Assembly (NCBI RefSeq): GCF_002514735.1
Contig: NZ_NBWU01000001.1
Coordinates: 124,001 to 188,000, forward strand
Reading direction: 5' to 3'
Source of the DNA: Sediminicola luteus
GTDB taxonomy: Bacteria > Bacteroidota > Bacteroidia > Flavobacteriales > Flavobacteriaceae
DNA length: 64,000 nucleotides
In this document: one piece after another, positions 43,163 to 51,731 of the stretch
Layout: each line of letters begins with the position of its first letter
Numbering within the stretch: the stretch's first letter is position 1
The notes under the pieces: generated by a model
Told to the model about the DNA's origin: nothing
What the model saw: the letters and a program-made list of their open reading frames with translations, nothing else
Databases searched by the model: none
Position numbers and translations under genes: made by a program

Positions 43163-44437
43163 ATGGAAAACGTACAAAGCATAAAGCAACGTTTCGAAAT
43201 CATTGGAAACGACCCCAAACTGAACCGGGCTTTGGAAAAGGCCGTACAGGTGGCCCCTACCGATATTTCGGTTTTGGTTACTGGTGAAAGTGGGGTTGGT
43301 AAAGAATCGGTGCCTAAGATCATACATGCCCTTTCGCATCGTAAACATGCCAAATATATTGCGGTAAACTGTGGGGCCATTCCGGAAGGCACCATAGATT
43401 CTGAACTGTTCGGACACGAAAAAGGGGCTTTTACCGGAGCCACACAAACCCGTAGGGGTTATTTTGAGGTAGCCGATGGCGGCACCATTTTTTTGGATGA
43501 AGTTGGCGAGCTTCCGCTAACCACCCAAGTTCGTTTGTTACGGGTATTGGAAAACGGGGAATTTTTAAAAGTCGGCTCTTCCCAGACCCAAAAGACCAAT
43601 GTTCGGATCGTTGCGGCGACAAACGTTCAGATGTTCGAGGCCATTAAAAATGGAAAATTCCGCGAAGACCTATACTACCGTTTAAGTACAGTGGAAATCA
43701 ATTTACCCCCTTTGCGCGATCGGCATGGCGATATTCATTTGTTGTTCCGCAAATTTGCATCAGACTTTGGGCAGAAGTATAAAATGCCCACTATACGTCT
43801 ACAAGACGATGCCGTACAACTACTGCAGCAATACCGTTGGCCCGGCAACATTAGGCAACTGCGTAATATTGCCGAACAAATATCGGTTTTGGAAAGCAAC
43901 CGTTTGGTAAACGCCCAGACACTTTCGGGTTATTTACCCCAAGCCAGTAGCACTAACCTCCCCATGGTGGTAAACGCTCCGGAATCTAAAGACAGTGATT
44001 TTAGTAACGAAAGGGAAATACTGTACAAGGTGCTTTTTGATATGAAAGGCGACCTGAACGATTTAAAACAACTCACCCTAGAACTCCTTAAGAACAAAGA
44101 CACCCAAAAGGTACAGGAAGAAAACCAAGGTCTGATCCAAAAAATCTACGGTTCAGAACCCGCTCCGACTCCCCAGGAAGAAGACAGTCCTGCACTTTTG
44201 GAACTGGCCGAGCCGGTAATAACCGAATATCCGCAAACGGTAAATACCTTAGCGGAAGACAAATACCATTTTGCCGAGGAAATACAAGAGGAAGAAACCC
44301 TATCTTTACAGAAAAAGGAGATTGAACTGATTAAAAAATCCTTGGAACGCAACCGTGGCAAACGCAAGGCCGCGGCCGAGGAATTGGGCATCTCCGAAAG
44401 AACACTATACCGAAAAATAAAGCAATACGACCTATGA
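43163..44437 (+). CDS. Sigma-54-dependent transcriptional activator (AAA+ and Fis-type HTH, no receiver domain)
   Basis: A 424-residue bacterial enhancer-binding protein. The AAA+ domain starts almost at the N-terminus: Walker A GESGVGKE (residues 39-46), the sigma-54 loop GAFTGATQTRRG (about 90-101), and GGTIFLDEVGELP Walker B. The C-terminal Fis-type HTH is IKKSLERNRGKRKAAAEELG plus ISERTLYRKIKQYDL. No receiver or GAF sensor precedes the AAA+ domain, so activity may be set by expression or partners. lptE overlaps its stop by 4 nt. The nearby groES promoter has a -24/-12 pattern, a possible target (inference). Confidence 0.93.
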   Translation: MENVQSIKQRFEIIGNDPKLNRALEKAVQVAPTDISVLVTGESGVGKESVPKIIHALSHRKHAKYIAVNCGAIPEGTIDSELFGHEKGAFTGATQTRRGYFEVADGGTIFLDEVGELPLTTQVRLLRVLENGEFLKVGSSQTQKTNVRIVAATNVQMFEAIKNGKFREDLYYRLSTVEINLPPLRDRHGDIHLLFRKFASDFGQKYKMPTIRLQDDAVQLLQQYRWPGNIRQLRNIAEQISVLESNRLVNAQTLSGYLPQASSTNLPMVVNAPESKDSDFSNEREILYKVLFDMKGDLNDLKQLTLELLKNKDTQKVQEENQGLIQKIYGSEPAPTPQEEDSPALLELAEPVITEYPQTVNTLAEDKYHFAEEIQEEETLSLQKKEIELIKKSLERNRGKRKAAAEELGISERTLYRKIKQYDL

Positions 44438-44970
44438 GGCGACTCATCTTAACCAGTGGGGCCATGAGCCTTCTTTTTTTATTGGTTTCCTGTGGAGTTT
44501 ATAACTTTACCGGGGGCGATGTAGGTTCGGCCAAAACCTATCGCGTGGATTTTTTCCAAAACTATGCCGCGCAAAGTCCAGGTTCTACGGTAGACCCAGG
44601 TCTGGATCGCGATTTTACCTTATCGCTTCAAGATCAAATATTAAACCAATCTACCTTATCCCTGGTACCGCCAGGTTCTCCGGCCGATTTAATCTATCAG
44701 GGTGAAATCACGGAATACCGGGTAAGTCCCATGACGGCCACAGCGGAACAGCAAGCTGCCCAAAACCGTTTAAAAATGTCAGTCAAAGTACGTTTTTTCA
44801 ACAATACGCCTGAAGCTAAAGATGGTAAAAAGGATTTTGAACGTACCTTTTCCTTTTTCTATGATTTCCCTGCGGGCACGCAATTGGCCACTGTTCGAGA
44901 CGAAGCACATCAGGCTATTTTTGAACGTATAAACCAAGATATTTTTAACGCCTCATTGGCCGATTGGTAA
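44434..44970 (+). CDS. lptE: LptE family LPS-assembly lipoprotein
   Basis: A 178-residue lipoprotein; lipobox LLVSC near residue 21, then GVYNFTGGDVG. It has the LptE-like order of a short mature domain with RDFTLSLQDQILNQSTLSLV, LIYQGEITEYRVSPMTA, RLKMSVKVRFFNNT, and FDFPAGTQ-type ending (FFYDFPAGTQLATVRDEAH). LptE plugs the LptD translocon that delivers lipopolysaccharide to the outer leaflet. Its ATGA overlaps the activator gene, as in a conserved Bacteroidota gene order (miaB, sigma-54 activator, lptE, TPR gene, secG, groES, groEL). Confidence 0.88.
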   Translation: MRRLILTSGAMSLLFLLVSCGVYNFTGGDVGSAKTYRVDFFQNYAAQSPGSTVDPGLDRDFTLSLQDQILNQSTLSLVPPGSPADLIYQGEITEYRVSPMTATAEQQAAQNRLKMSVKVRFFNNTPEAKDGKKDFERTFSFFYDFPAGTQLATVRDEAHQAIFERINQDIFNASLADW

Positions 44971-44992
44971 ACCCAAAAGCACCCTAACCACT

Positions 44993-46153
44993 ATGGAGGT
45001 ATCGGTATTCACAAAACTCATTGAAAAACCAGAACAGGTAAACAGTCCGGTCTTGGTGCATCAGCTTGAGGATGTTTTAGCCGAATACCCCTATTTTCAA
45101 GCGGCCCGGGCCTTACATGTAAAAGGCCTTAAAAACCTCAATAGTTTTAAGTACAACGGGGCTCTGAAACGCTCGGCAGCCTATACCACGAACCGAGAGG
45201 TGCTCTTTCAACTGCTAACCTCAGATCGCTTTAAGGCCAACGAAACGGCCCAAACCATATCGGAACGTCATGTACCCTTGATGGAAAAAGAAGTGACGGC
45301 CGAAGAAATACTTCCGAATAAAGAAGTACGCGGTATTATTGAAACCGATTTGCCCCGAGAGCAGATTGCCCTTCCGCGCGATAAAAATGAAGCCGAACAA
45401 ATATTGGATCCCGCCCTATTTGAGCAACAACAAGAAGATATCCAAGAAGAACCCAGTATCAATCAAGAGGCAGTAGCAGAAAAACCAACCCTAGCTTCCT
45501 CCAAAAAGAAAAAAAAGAAGAAGAAAAAGAAAAACGGTAAAGACAAGGCTGAAGCTTTATCAGAACAAAAGATCAAGGATACTCCTACCCCGATAGAGAT
45601 TCTGCCGAGCATTGCCATATCCGACCCAAAAGAAGACGAACCAACCTTAGAAAAAAAAGAAGCGCCTTCAACCTATTCAACCCAAGTCAAACCACCAAAG
45701 GGCAACAAAAAAGGATCGCGACATTCTTTTGCCCAGTGGTTACAGCTTACCCAACAACCCGACGAAAGCATCGAACCCCCTAAGGAATCCGAAGAAGAGA
45801 AGGCCTCACCAGACCTACCAGCGGTTACCGAACCCAAGACCCCGCCTACCCCAATAGCGGAAGAGGCAGATAGCAAAAAGAAAAAGTTCGAACTGATCGA
45901 CCGTTTTATAGAACAAAGCCCCAAGATCGTACCCCAAAAACAATTGGAGACCAAGGTAGACATCAAAGAATCGACCAAGCTCGATAAAAACGAACTGATG
46001 ACCGTTACCTTGGCCAAGATCTATGTAGAGCAAAAGCGCTACAAAAAGGCCATTCAAGCCTATAAAATATTAAGTTTGAAATATCCCGAAAAAAGTGGTT
46101 TCTTTGCAGACCGAATTAACGAGGTGCGTGCACTTCAACAAGATAAAGATTAA
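44993..46153 (+). CDS. Lysine-rich linker protein with C-terminal TPR
   Basis: A 386-residue cytoplasmic protein with no signal peptide. The N-terminus (residues 1-110) is helical: VHQLEDVLAEYPYFQAARAL and LKNLNSFKYNGALKRSAAYT. The centre is low complexity and charged, including a block of ten lysines followed by NGKDKAE at about residues 170-185. The C-terminus is a tetratricopeptide-like helix pair (TVTLAKIYVEQKRYKKAIQAY, LSLKYPEKSGFFADRINEV). The function is not known, but the gene is kept between lptE and secG in related genomes, so it may serve the envelope or secretion. Confidence 0.75.
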   Translation: MEVSVFTKLIEKPEQVNSPVLVHQLEDVLAEYPYFQAARALHVKGLKNLNSFKYNGALKRSAAYTTNREVLFQLLTSDRFKANETAQTISERHVPLMEKEVTAEEILPNKEVRGIIETDLPREQIALPRDKNEAEQILDPALFEQQQEDIQEEPSINQEAVAEKPTLASSKKKKKKKKKKNGKDKAEALSEQKIKDTPTPIEILPSIAISDPKEDEPTLEKKEAPSTYSTQVKPPKGNKKGSRHSFAQWLQLTQQPDESIEPPKESEEEKASPDLPAVTEPKTPPTPIAEEADSKKKKFELIDRFIEQSPKIVPQKQLETKVDIKESTKLDKNELMTVTLAKIYVEQKRYKKAIQAYKILSLKYPEKSGFFADRINEVRALQQDKD

Positions 46154-46158
46154 ATCAG

Positions 46159-46515
46159 ATGAGTACTTTTTCCGTTTTTTTGATCCTAATCATCATCACT
46201 GCCCTTTTGTTGGTATTGGTGATCATGGTACAAAACCCTAAAGGAGGCGGATTGTCTTCTTCCTTCGGCGGCGGAGGTAACCAAGTAGTAGGTGGTGTTA
46301 AAAAGACCGGTGACTTTTTAGACAAAAGTACCTGGACGCTGGCTACACTATTGGTAGTTTTGATTTTACTATCGAACGTATCTTTAAAAGGTAATTTCGC
46401 TGGCGAGGAATCGAAATTATTGCAAGGTAATGAAATAGAGGCCAGCACTCCGGAAAGTATTCCCGAGCCTGCCACTAGCCCTGTACAAGACCAAAGTGCC
46501 GATACCATCCAATAA
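46159..46515 (+). CDS. secG: Preprotein translocase subunit SecG
   Basis: A 118-residue membrane protein with two helices: residues 3-24 (FSVFLILIIITALLLVLVIM) and about 54-73. The conserved VQNPKGGGLSSSFGGGG loop lies between them. SecG associates with SecYE and aids protein translocation. The C-terminal 40 residues are a hydrophilic tail rich in Glu, Ser and Pro, longer than in E. coli but usual in this phylum. The gene starts 5 nt after the TPR gene and is followed by a terminator. Confidence 0.95.
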   Translation: MSTFSVFLILIIITALLLVLVIMVQNPKGGGLSSSFGGGGNQVVGGVKKTGDFLDKSTWTLATLLVVLILLSNVSLKGNFAGEESKLLQGNEIEASTPESIPEPATSPVQDQSADTIQ

Positions 46516-46538
46516 GTTTCGGTTCTGCATAATATTCG

Positions 46539-46567
46539 AATGCCAGTTTGTATGACAAGCTGGCATT
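46539..46567 (+). terminator. Rho-independent terminator after secG
   Basis: AATGCCAG(T)TTGT and ACAA(G)CTGGCATT pair around an ATG loop, with one G-U pair, and are followed by TTTTGTTTT. It lies 24 nt after the secG stop and separates groESL from the upstream operon. Confidence 0.85.
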
Positions 46568-46598
46568 TTTGTTTTACAATATGTCAGTTTTAATGCCA

Positions 46599-46614
46599 TG
46601 GCATAATTTCTGCC
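46599..46614 (+). promoter_or_regulatory. Sigma-54-type (-24/-12) promoter candidate for groES-groEL
   Basis: TGGCATAATTTCTGCC has GG at 46600-46601 and GC at 46612-46613, exactly the spacing of -24/-12 promoters; the -12 half is TGC rather than TTGC. The ATG of groES is 54 nt downstream. TGACA (46553-46557) and TGTCA (46582-46586) upstream form an inverted pair that could be an activator site, though the first overlaps the secG terminator. Confidence 0.5.
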
Positions 46615-46667
46615 TTCTTTGGGCAGATTTCAATAACATTAATTAAACCTAAAAATTTAGATTCAAT

Positions 46668-46946
46668 ATGGCTAGTATTAACTTTAAACCTTGGGCAGAC
46701 AGGGTATTGATCGAACCTATGGCAGCCGAAACCACTACCGCCTCAGGTATCATTATCCCAGACACCGCTAAAGAGAAACCTCAAAAAGGTAAAGTAGTTG
46801 CCGTAGGACCAGGTACCAACGAAATAAGCATGACCGCCCAAGTTGGCGACACCGTACTTTACGGAAAATATGCCGGAACCGAATTGAAAATAGACGGAAA
46901 GGACTATTTGATCATGAAAGAAGGAGACGTACTAGGCAGTATGTAA
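46668..46946 (+). CDS. groES: Co-chaperonin GroES
   Basis: A 92-residue co-chaperonin that caps the GroEL cage. It begins [20 protein letters not shown] and contains [24 protein letters not shown], the mobile loop and adjoining strand, and ends [12 protein letters not shown]. It is 81 nt upstream of groEL and has its own promoter region. No CIRCE operator is present. Confidence 0.97.
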   Translation: MASINFKPWADRVLIEPMAAETTTASGIIIPDTAKEKPQKGKVVAVGPGTNEISMTAQVGDTVLYGKYAGTELKIDGKDYLIMKEGDVLGSM

Positions 46947-46979
46947 CCCAGCAAAACCAAAACACTAATAAAACTTTAG

Positions 46980-48665
<1,686 letters not shown>

Positions 48666-48687
48666 TATAGGAACTTGATTCCTTCTT

Positions 48688-48716
48688 AAAAGCCCTTGCC
48701 CAAAGCAGGGGCTTTT
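48688..48716 (+). terminator. Rho-independent terminator of groESL
   Basis: AAAAGCCCTTGC (48688-48699) pairs with GCAGGGGCTTTT (48705-48716) around a 5-nt loop, with one G-U pair, followed by CTTTT. It begins 22 nt after groEL. Confidence 0.88.
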
Positions 48717-48734
48717 CTTTTAGCCATATTCGAA

Positions 48735-48764
48735 ATAAAAAACCCCAAGGAAAACCCCGGGGTT
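48735..48764 (-). terminator. Terminator-like hairpin for minus-strand transcription
   Basis: AACCCC (48741-48746) and GGGGTT (48759-48764) pair; on the minus strand the second arm continues into TTTTTTATTT. No minus-strand gene ends here, so it suggests an unannotated minus-strand RNA or a barrier against antisense transcription into groEL. Confidence 0.5.
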
Positions 48765-48768
48765 CAAT

Positions 48769-48868
48769 AACGGGCGGAGCATTCTAGAAAACCCCGCCCA
48801 AGCACGACCCTAGGACACCAACTACCCAAAGGTCGCTACAGCGATCACTGATACCTTTATTTTTTTTT
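48769..48868 (+). ncRNA. Candidate structured RNA ending in a three-way junction and U tract
   Basis: Two compact structures lie in a gene-free region. First, GGGCGG (48772-48777) pairs with CCGCCC (48794-48799), with TTCTAGAA in the loop. Second, AAAGGT (48828-48833) pairs with ACCTTT (48853-48858), enclosing two small hairpins, CGCT-AC-AGCG and ATC-ACT-GAT, and is followed directly by ATTTTTTTTT. A closed three-way stem followed by a U tract resembles the 3' end of a small RNA. It matches no RNA family I know (not tmRNA, RNase P or SRP). No promoter box was found, so 5' extent is open. Confidence 0.35.
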
Positions 48869-49078
48869 GCACCTAATCAAAGCTCCCTATTTCTCGGTTC
48901 AAAATCTGCGACTCTGATTAGTTCCCTTTTTTTTAAACACCAAACAGTTAAAGCAGCGATAGCGAACTACCACTGCTTACACTAACACCAATATGGCTGT
49001 CCAAAAGCATAGGACTTGCCATAAATGACCTATGAAGTGCTACTCTTAAAAAAACATGAATCCATAGTGTCAATACCG

Positions 49079-49123
49079 TGCTTTATTGGGAGGAGCGACC
49101 GCTGTATGACCGTAGCACCTCCC
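49079..49123 (+). other. Overlapping inverted repeats that could form a pseudoknot or alternative hairpins
   Basis: GTGCT (49079-49083) can pair with AGCAC (49115-49119), while GGGAGG (49088-49093) pairs with CCTCCC (49118-49123). The second arms overlap by two bases, so the stems cross or exclude each other, as in switching RNAs. Length is short and chance is possible. Confidence 0.3.
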
Positions 49124-49387
49124 GCTAAAGCAGGCCAACCATATTCCGTTCCATGCCAGTTTTTTGGTGTCCAAGCCAAGAAAAACCACCTATAACTGGC
49201 TGCTACCTAACACAAAAACTTGCCTACTTCATTAATTTTTAGTAACTTACATGTGCTGGAACCGAAAAAGGTTGAATCTTGAATACAAAGTAAACCTTCA
49301 CTAGGGTTCTTTACTTGATGTTTTCCAAACAATGATTGACCAAAACCGTTAAAGCCCCCTTTTAGCATCACGGACAGCTGCATTGCT

Positions 49388-50287
49388 GTGGGTTCACCTA
49401 ACCCAACAGTTTTGGCAATTAAAAAATCAAATAACAAGTGTTTTGAACTGGAAAAGACCCGTTTCCTTTGGGATGGGCCATTACCTGCATCTACGCATTT
49501 TCTATTCCCCCAGACGGGAACCGGGAAACTGAGAAAATATAACTTTCGTTGGCAAAGACCACATGCCTTACCCTTCATAAAAGACAAGACTAGCCAAACT
49601 TATGGTGCACAACAGGTCCATGGGAGAATGGCATTACAAGACTACTATCTCACCCTAAAAATATGCCCGGAATTCCTCGATCAGGTAAGTCGTGAAATTG
49701 CACTAACCATCCAAAGTAACCTAGAGGAAGATTTTATAAAGACACGTTTAAAACCAAGCATTGTCGGAATTGAACCCAACCTCTACCATACTTTCGAACT
49801 TATCTTCGATTCACAAGCTACCGGCAATTCAAGATTCGATTTTTTATGGGAACTGAAAATCAAGGAGTTTCTTTTCTATCTTATACAACTAGAAATAGAT
49901 AGCAACAAAGAAGTGGGTACCGCATCCCACACACCCATATGGCTTTTGGAAATAGACAATTACCTGCACCGAAACTTCACCAAGAACATTCCGATGCAAA
50001 AACTTATCCGACGTTCAGGTTTAAACGAATCTTATTTTTACCAACGCTTTAAATCGTTCTTTGGCACCACGCCTTTGAGCTATATTACCAATCTTAGGAT
50101 CAAAAAGGCCCAGTTCGATCTCTATAATACTAAAAAGACCATAAAGCAGATTGCTTATGACGCAGGTTTTAACAGTCTAGAACATTTTTACAGAAAATTC
50201 AAAGCCAATACCGGTGCCACCCCTTTGGAATTTCGCAGAAACCCAGAATTCAGGAGAATGGGCAGTCCTAACCTTTTTCTCCCATAG
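49388..50287 (+). CDS. AraC family transcriptional regulator with unusual or decayed N-terminus
   Basis: The C-terminal ~110 residues are a clear AraC/XylS double helix-turn-helix: IDNYLHRNFTKNIPMQKLIR, SYFYQRFKSFFGTTPLSYIT, LRIKKAQFDLYNTKKTIKQI and AYDAGFNSLEHFYRKFKANT. Residues 81-190 resemble the helical part usually preceding it (LTLKICPEFLDQVSREI, FLWELKIKEFLFYLI). The first 80 residues from GTG 49388 are odd (Pro/Arg-rich, no ligand-barrel pattern), and an in-frame stop lies at 49337. ATG 49628 would give a 219-residue protein and may be the true start. Alternatively the 5' end has been lost or rearranged. Target genes are unknown; it is convergent with the HMA-MauE gene. Confidence 0.7.
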   Translation: MGSPNPTVLAIKKSNNKCFELEKTRFLWDGPLPASTHFLFPQTGTGKLRKYNFRWQRPHALPFIKDKTSQTYGAQQVHGRMALQDYYLTLKICPEFLDQVSREIALTIQSNLEEDFIKTRLKPSIVGIEPNLYHTFELIFDSQATGNSRFDFLWELKIKEFLFYLIQLEIDSNKEVGTASHTPIWLLEIDNYLHRNFTKNIPMQKLIRRSGLNESYFYQRFKSFFGTTPLSYITNLRIKKAQFDLYNTKKTIKQIAYDAGFNSLEHFYRKFKANTGATPLEFRRNPEFRRMGSPNLFLP

Positions 50288-50301
50288 TCTAAGGCCTTAT
50301 C

Positions 50302-51009
50302 TTAGAAAAGCATCCAAAAGGCCATAAGCAACATTATGGCATTTTCGATAAAAGTTGCCTCAGTCATAGGCAGTTTTAGGGCAGTTCCCAAACAAGCACA
50401 TCGGATTTTCTTTTTATCGAGCAGGGTACGGGTTACCCCAAAGGTAGTCAAGCCTAAAATAAACACCGTAATCCAGAGTGCCGCCTGTACCTGAAAACGC
50501 ATTAAGAACATAAGTCCTAAGGCTGTCTCAAGAAAGGGATAGACCCAACCATACAGCCGAAGCCTTTTGGCCAAGGGATCGTACATCGCGAAACTCTCGG
50601 GAAAACCTTTTAAATCCAAAAATTTAAAAAATGCGAATACGATATAAAAGAGCCCCATAAAATCCAACATGGCCTCACTTGTATCCCATGCGGTCCTATT
50701 CAGTAAAAAAGCCGTTGAAAACAGGTAAAAGAAAATCAGGAACAAAGGGCGTAGTTGCTTCCATTTGGAATCTTCCGGAACACCTCCTGCCACTTCATTT
50801 TTAATGGCATTTTTCAACAAAGTATATTTTGGGGCCAAAGCGTTTTGCAATAGCCCAAAATCCAACTGATCTTTATGATTAATGGTAACGGTCTTTTCTT
50901 TTAGGGCTACCTTAACGTTACCCTCACCCAAAAAACTTTCCAGTTTTTCAGTTACCGATGCCACACAACCCCCACAGGTCATGCCCTCTATCGTATATAT
51001 GGTTTTCAT
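50302..51009 (-). CDS. Heavy-metal-associated (HMA) domain fused to a MauE/DoxX-like membrane domain
   Basis: A 235-residue fusion. Residues 1-66 are an HMA fold: MKTIYTIEGMTCGGCVASVTE with the metal-binding CxxC at 12-15. Then a cytoplasmic linker, and four membrane helices at residues about 85-235 (LFLIFFYLFSTAFLL, FMGLFYIVFAFFKFL, FLETALGLMFLMRF, ALWITVFILGLTTFG) with CACLGTALKLPMTEATFIEN near the C-terminus, typical of MauE-like proteins. Probably a copper or other soft-metal or redox-related membrane protein (inference). ATG 51009 was chosen; the frame extends to 51045. It is downstream of the cysteine-rich lipoprotein on the same strand but behind a terminator. Confidence 0.85.
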   Translation of the reverse strand: MKTIYTIEGMTCGGCVASVTEKLESFLGEGNVKVALKEKTVTINHKDQLDFGLLQNALAPKYTLLKNAIKNEVAGGVPEDSKWKQLRPLFLIFFYLFSTAFLLNRTAWDTSEAMLDFMGLFYIVFAFFKFLDLKGFPESFAMYDPLAKRLRLYGWVYPFLETALGLMFLMRFQVQAALWITVFILGLTTFGVTRTLLDKKKIRCACLGTALKLPMTEATFIENAIMLLMAFWMLF

Positions 51010-51128
51010 TACATCTCTATTTACGGGTTTATTATAAAATAACATGCTAACATTAGGAAATACCTCTGCATATCAATTCAGCTTTAGTCGCAAAAAATGC
51101 CACTAACTTAAAAAACCAAACATAAAAA

Positions 51129-51150
51129 AAGCCTCCTTTTCAGGAAGCTT
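51129..51150 (-). terminator. Rho-independent terminator of the cysteine-rich lipoprotein gene
   Basis: AAGC(C)TCCT and AGGA(A)GCTT pair around TTTC with one internal mismatch. On the minus strand TTTTTTT follows. It is 26 nt after the stop at 51176. Confidence 0.78.
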
Positions 51151-51175
51151 CTTTAGGTAATTTAACAGTACTATT

Positions 51176-51625
51176 TTAGGCGGTACATTTACACTTACCG
51201 TCTTCACACTTGCATTCGCCATCGGCCTTACATTGACAATCATCGGCATGGGCGGTAGCATCAATTTTATTGCCTTTATGATCATAACCGGGCGTACCAC
51301 ATTTGCATTTTTCCTTGCCACCACATTTACACTCCCCTTCGGCACATTGGCACATTTTTTCATGGCTTCCGCCATCTTTGGCATCCAGTAGGGCCAAATC
51401 CATTTTACAAACCGGACAAGAACCTTTCTCGGCATAGGCCTTGCCTTTCTCACAGTCCATAGGACACTGATACACCGCAGCCACTTCTTTTTCGGCTACC
51501 TGTTCTATTTCTGTTTCTTGTTCGGTGCTTTTTTCCGTCTTGGCCCCTTCTTTACAAGAGAAGAGAACTACCATACATAACAGGCCCAAAAACCCCCATT
51601 TACTCATTTTTTTCGTTATATCCAT
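51176..51625 (-). CDS. Heavy-metal-binding-domain lipoprotein with metallothionein-like tail
   Basis: A 149-residue lipoprotein. Lipobox VLFSC puts Cys near residue 24. Residues about 50-80 are a heavy-metal-binding domain: VYQCPMDCEKGKAY and GSCPVCKMDLALL. The last ~60 residues contain twelve cysteines, all in CxC pairs: CQCAEGECKC, KCKC, then a His/Asp-rich linker (YDHKGNKIDATAHADD) and CQCKADGECKCEDGKCKCTA. That density is metallothionein-like, so it probably sequesters copper, zinc or similar ions at the membrane. Start ATG 51625 or 51607; both give a lipoprotein signal. Its partner may be the HMA-MauE protein downstream. Confidence 0.82.
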   Translation of the reverse strand: MDITKKMSKWGFLGLLCMVVLFSCKEGAKTEKSTEQETEIEQVAEKEVAAVYQCPMDCEKGKAYAEKGSCPVCKMDLALLDAKDGGSHEKMCQCAEGECKCGGKEKCKCGTPGYDHKGNKIDATAHADDCQCKADGECKCEDGKCKCTA

Positions 51626-51666
51626 AACTTAGTTTGTTTAGTTGCGGTGCAAAAATCACACTTCCT

Positions 51667-51674
51667 CAAAAATA
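51667..51674 (-). promoter_or_regulatory. -7 promoter element TATTTTTG for the cysteine-rich lipoprotein
   Basis: The minus strand reads TATTTTTG, and a TTTG lies 17 nt further upstream (51692-51695 on the plus strand as CAAA). The start codon is 41-59 nt downstream. Confidence 0.45.
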
Positions 51675-51708
51675 CGGTATTCCAAAACCTTCAAAAAGTC
51701 CGATTGCG

Positions 51709-51716
51709 TATTTTTG
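51709..51716 (+). promoter_or_regulatory. -7 promoter element TATTTTTG for the GAF-domain gene
   Basis: A perfect TAnnTTTG box 15 nt before ATG 51732. No well-spaced -33 TTG. Confidence 0.5.
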
Positions 51717-51731
51717 CCCAAAAAAAGAATC

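Larger units (their letters stand above)
48666..49387. other. Gene-free region between groEL and the AraC-family gene
   Basis: This 722-base stretch holds the groEL terminator, the terminator-like hairpin at 48735-48764, the candidate structured RNA at 48769-48868, and further inverted repeats: AAGCAG/CTGCTT (48951-48978), CATAGG/CCTATG (49008-49034), and GGGAGG/CCTCCC (49088-49123). No frame of convincing protein-coding character was seen on either strand. The similarity of GGTCGCTACAGCG (48831) to the inverse of CGCTGTATGACC (49100-49111) suggests duplicated, inverted pieces of one ancestral element. Confidence 0.6.

Noticed and set aside
46516-46667. CIRCE operator for HrcA control of groESL
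   Set aside because: No TTAGCACTC-N9-GAGTGCTAA dyad is present. The 12-bp ATGCCATGGCAT palindrome overlaps the -24 box and is likely part of it.
48940-48985. Integron attC-like site
   Set aside because: GTTAAAGC resembles the GTTRRRY core only partially, and no integrase or matching RYYYAAC partner is in the window.
48666-49387. tmRNA, RNase P RNA, SRP RNA or a tRNA in the gene-free region
   Set aside because: None of the conserved cores or acceptor/T-arm sequences were found on either strand.
49207-49587. Minus-strand frame of 126 residues overlapping the AraC 5' end
   Set aside because: Considered as a real gene because the AraC N-terminus is odd, but no motif, promoter or signal was found. 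Left open but not annotated.
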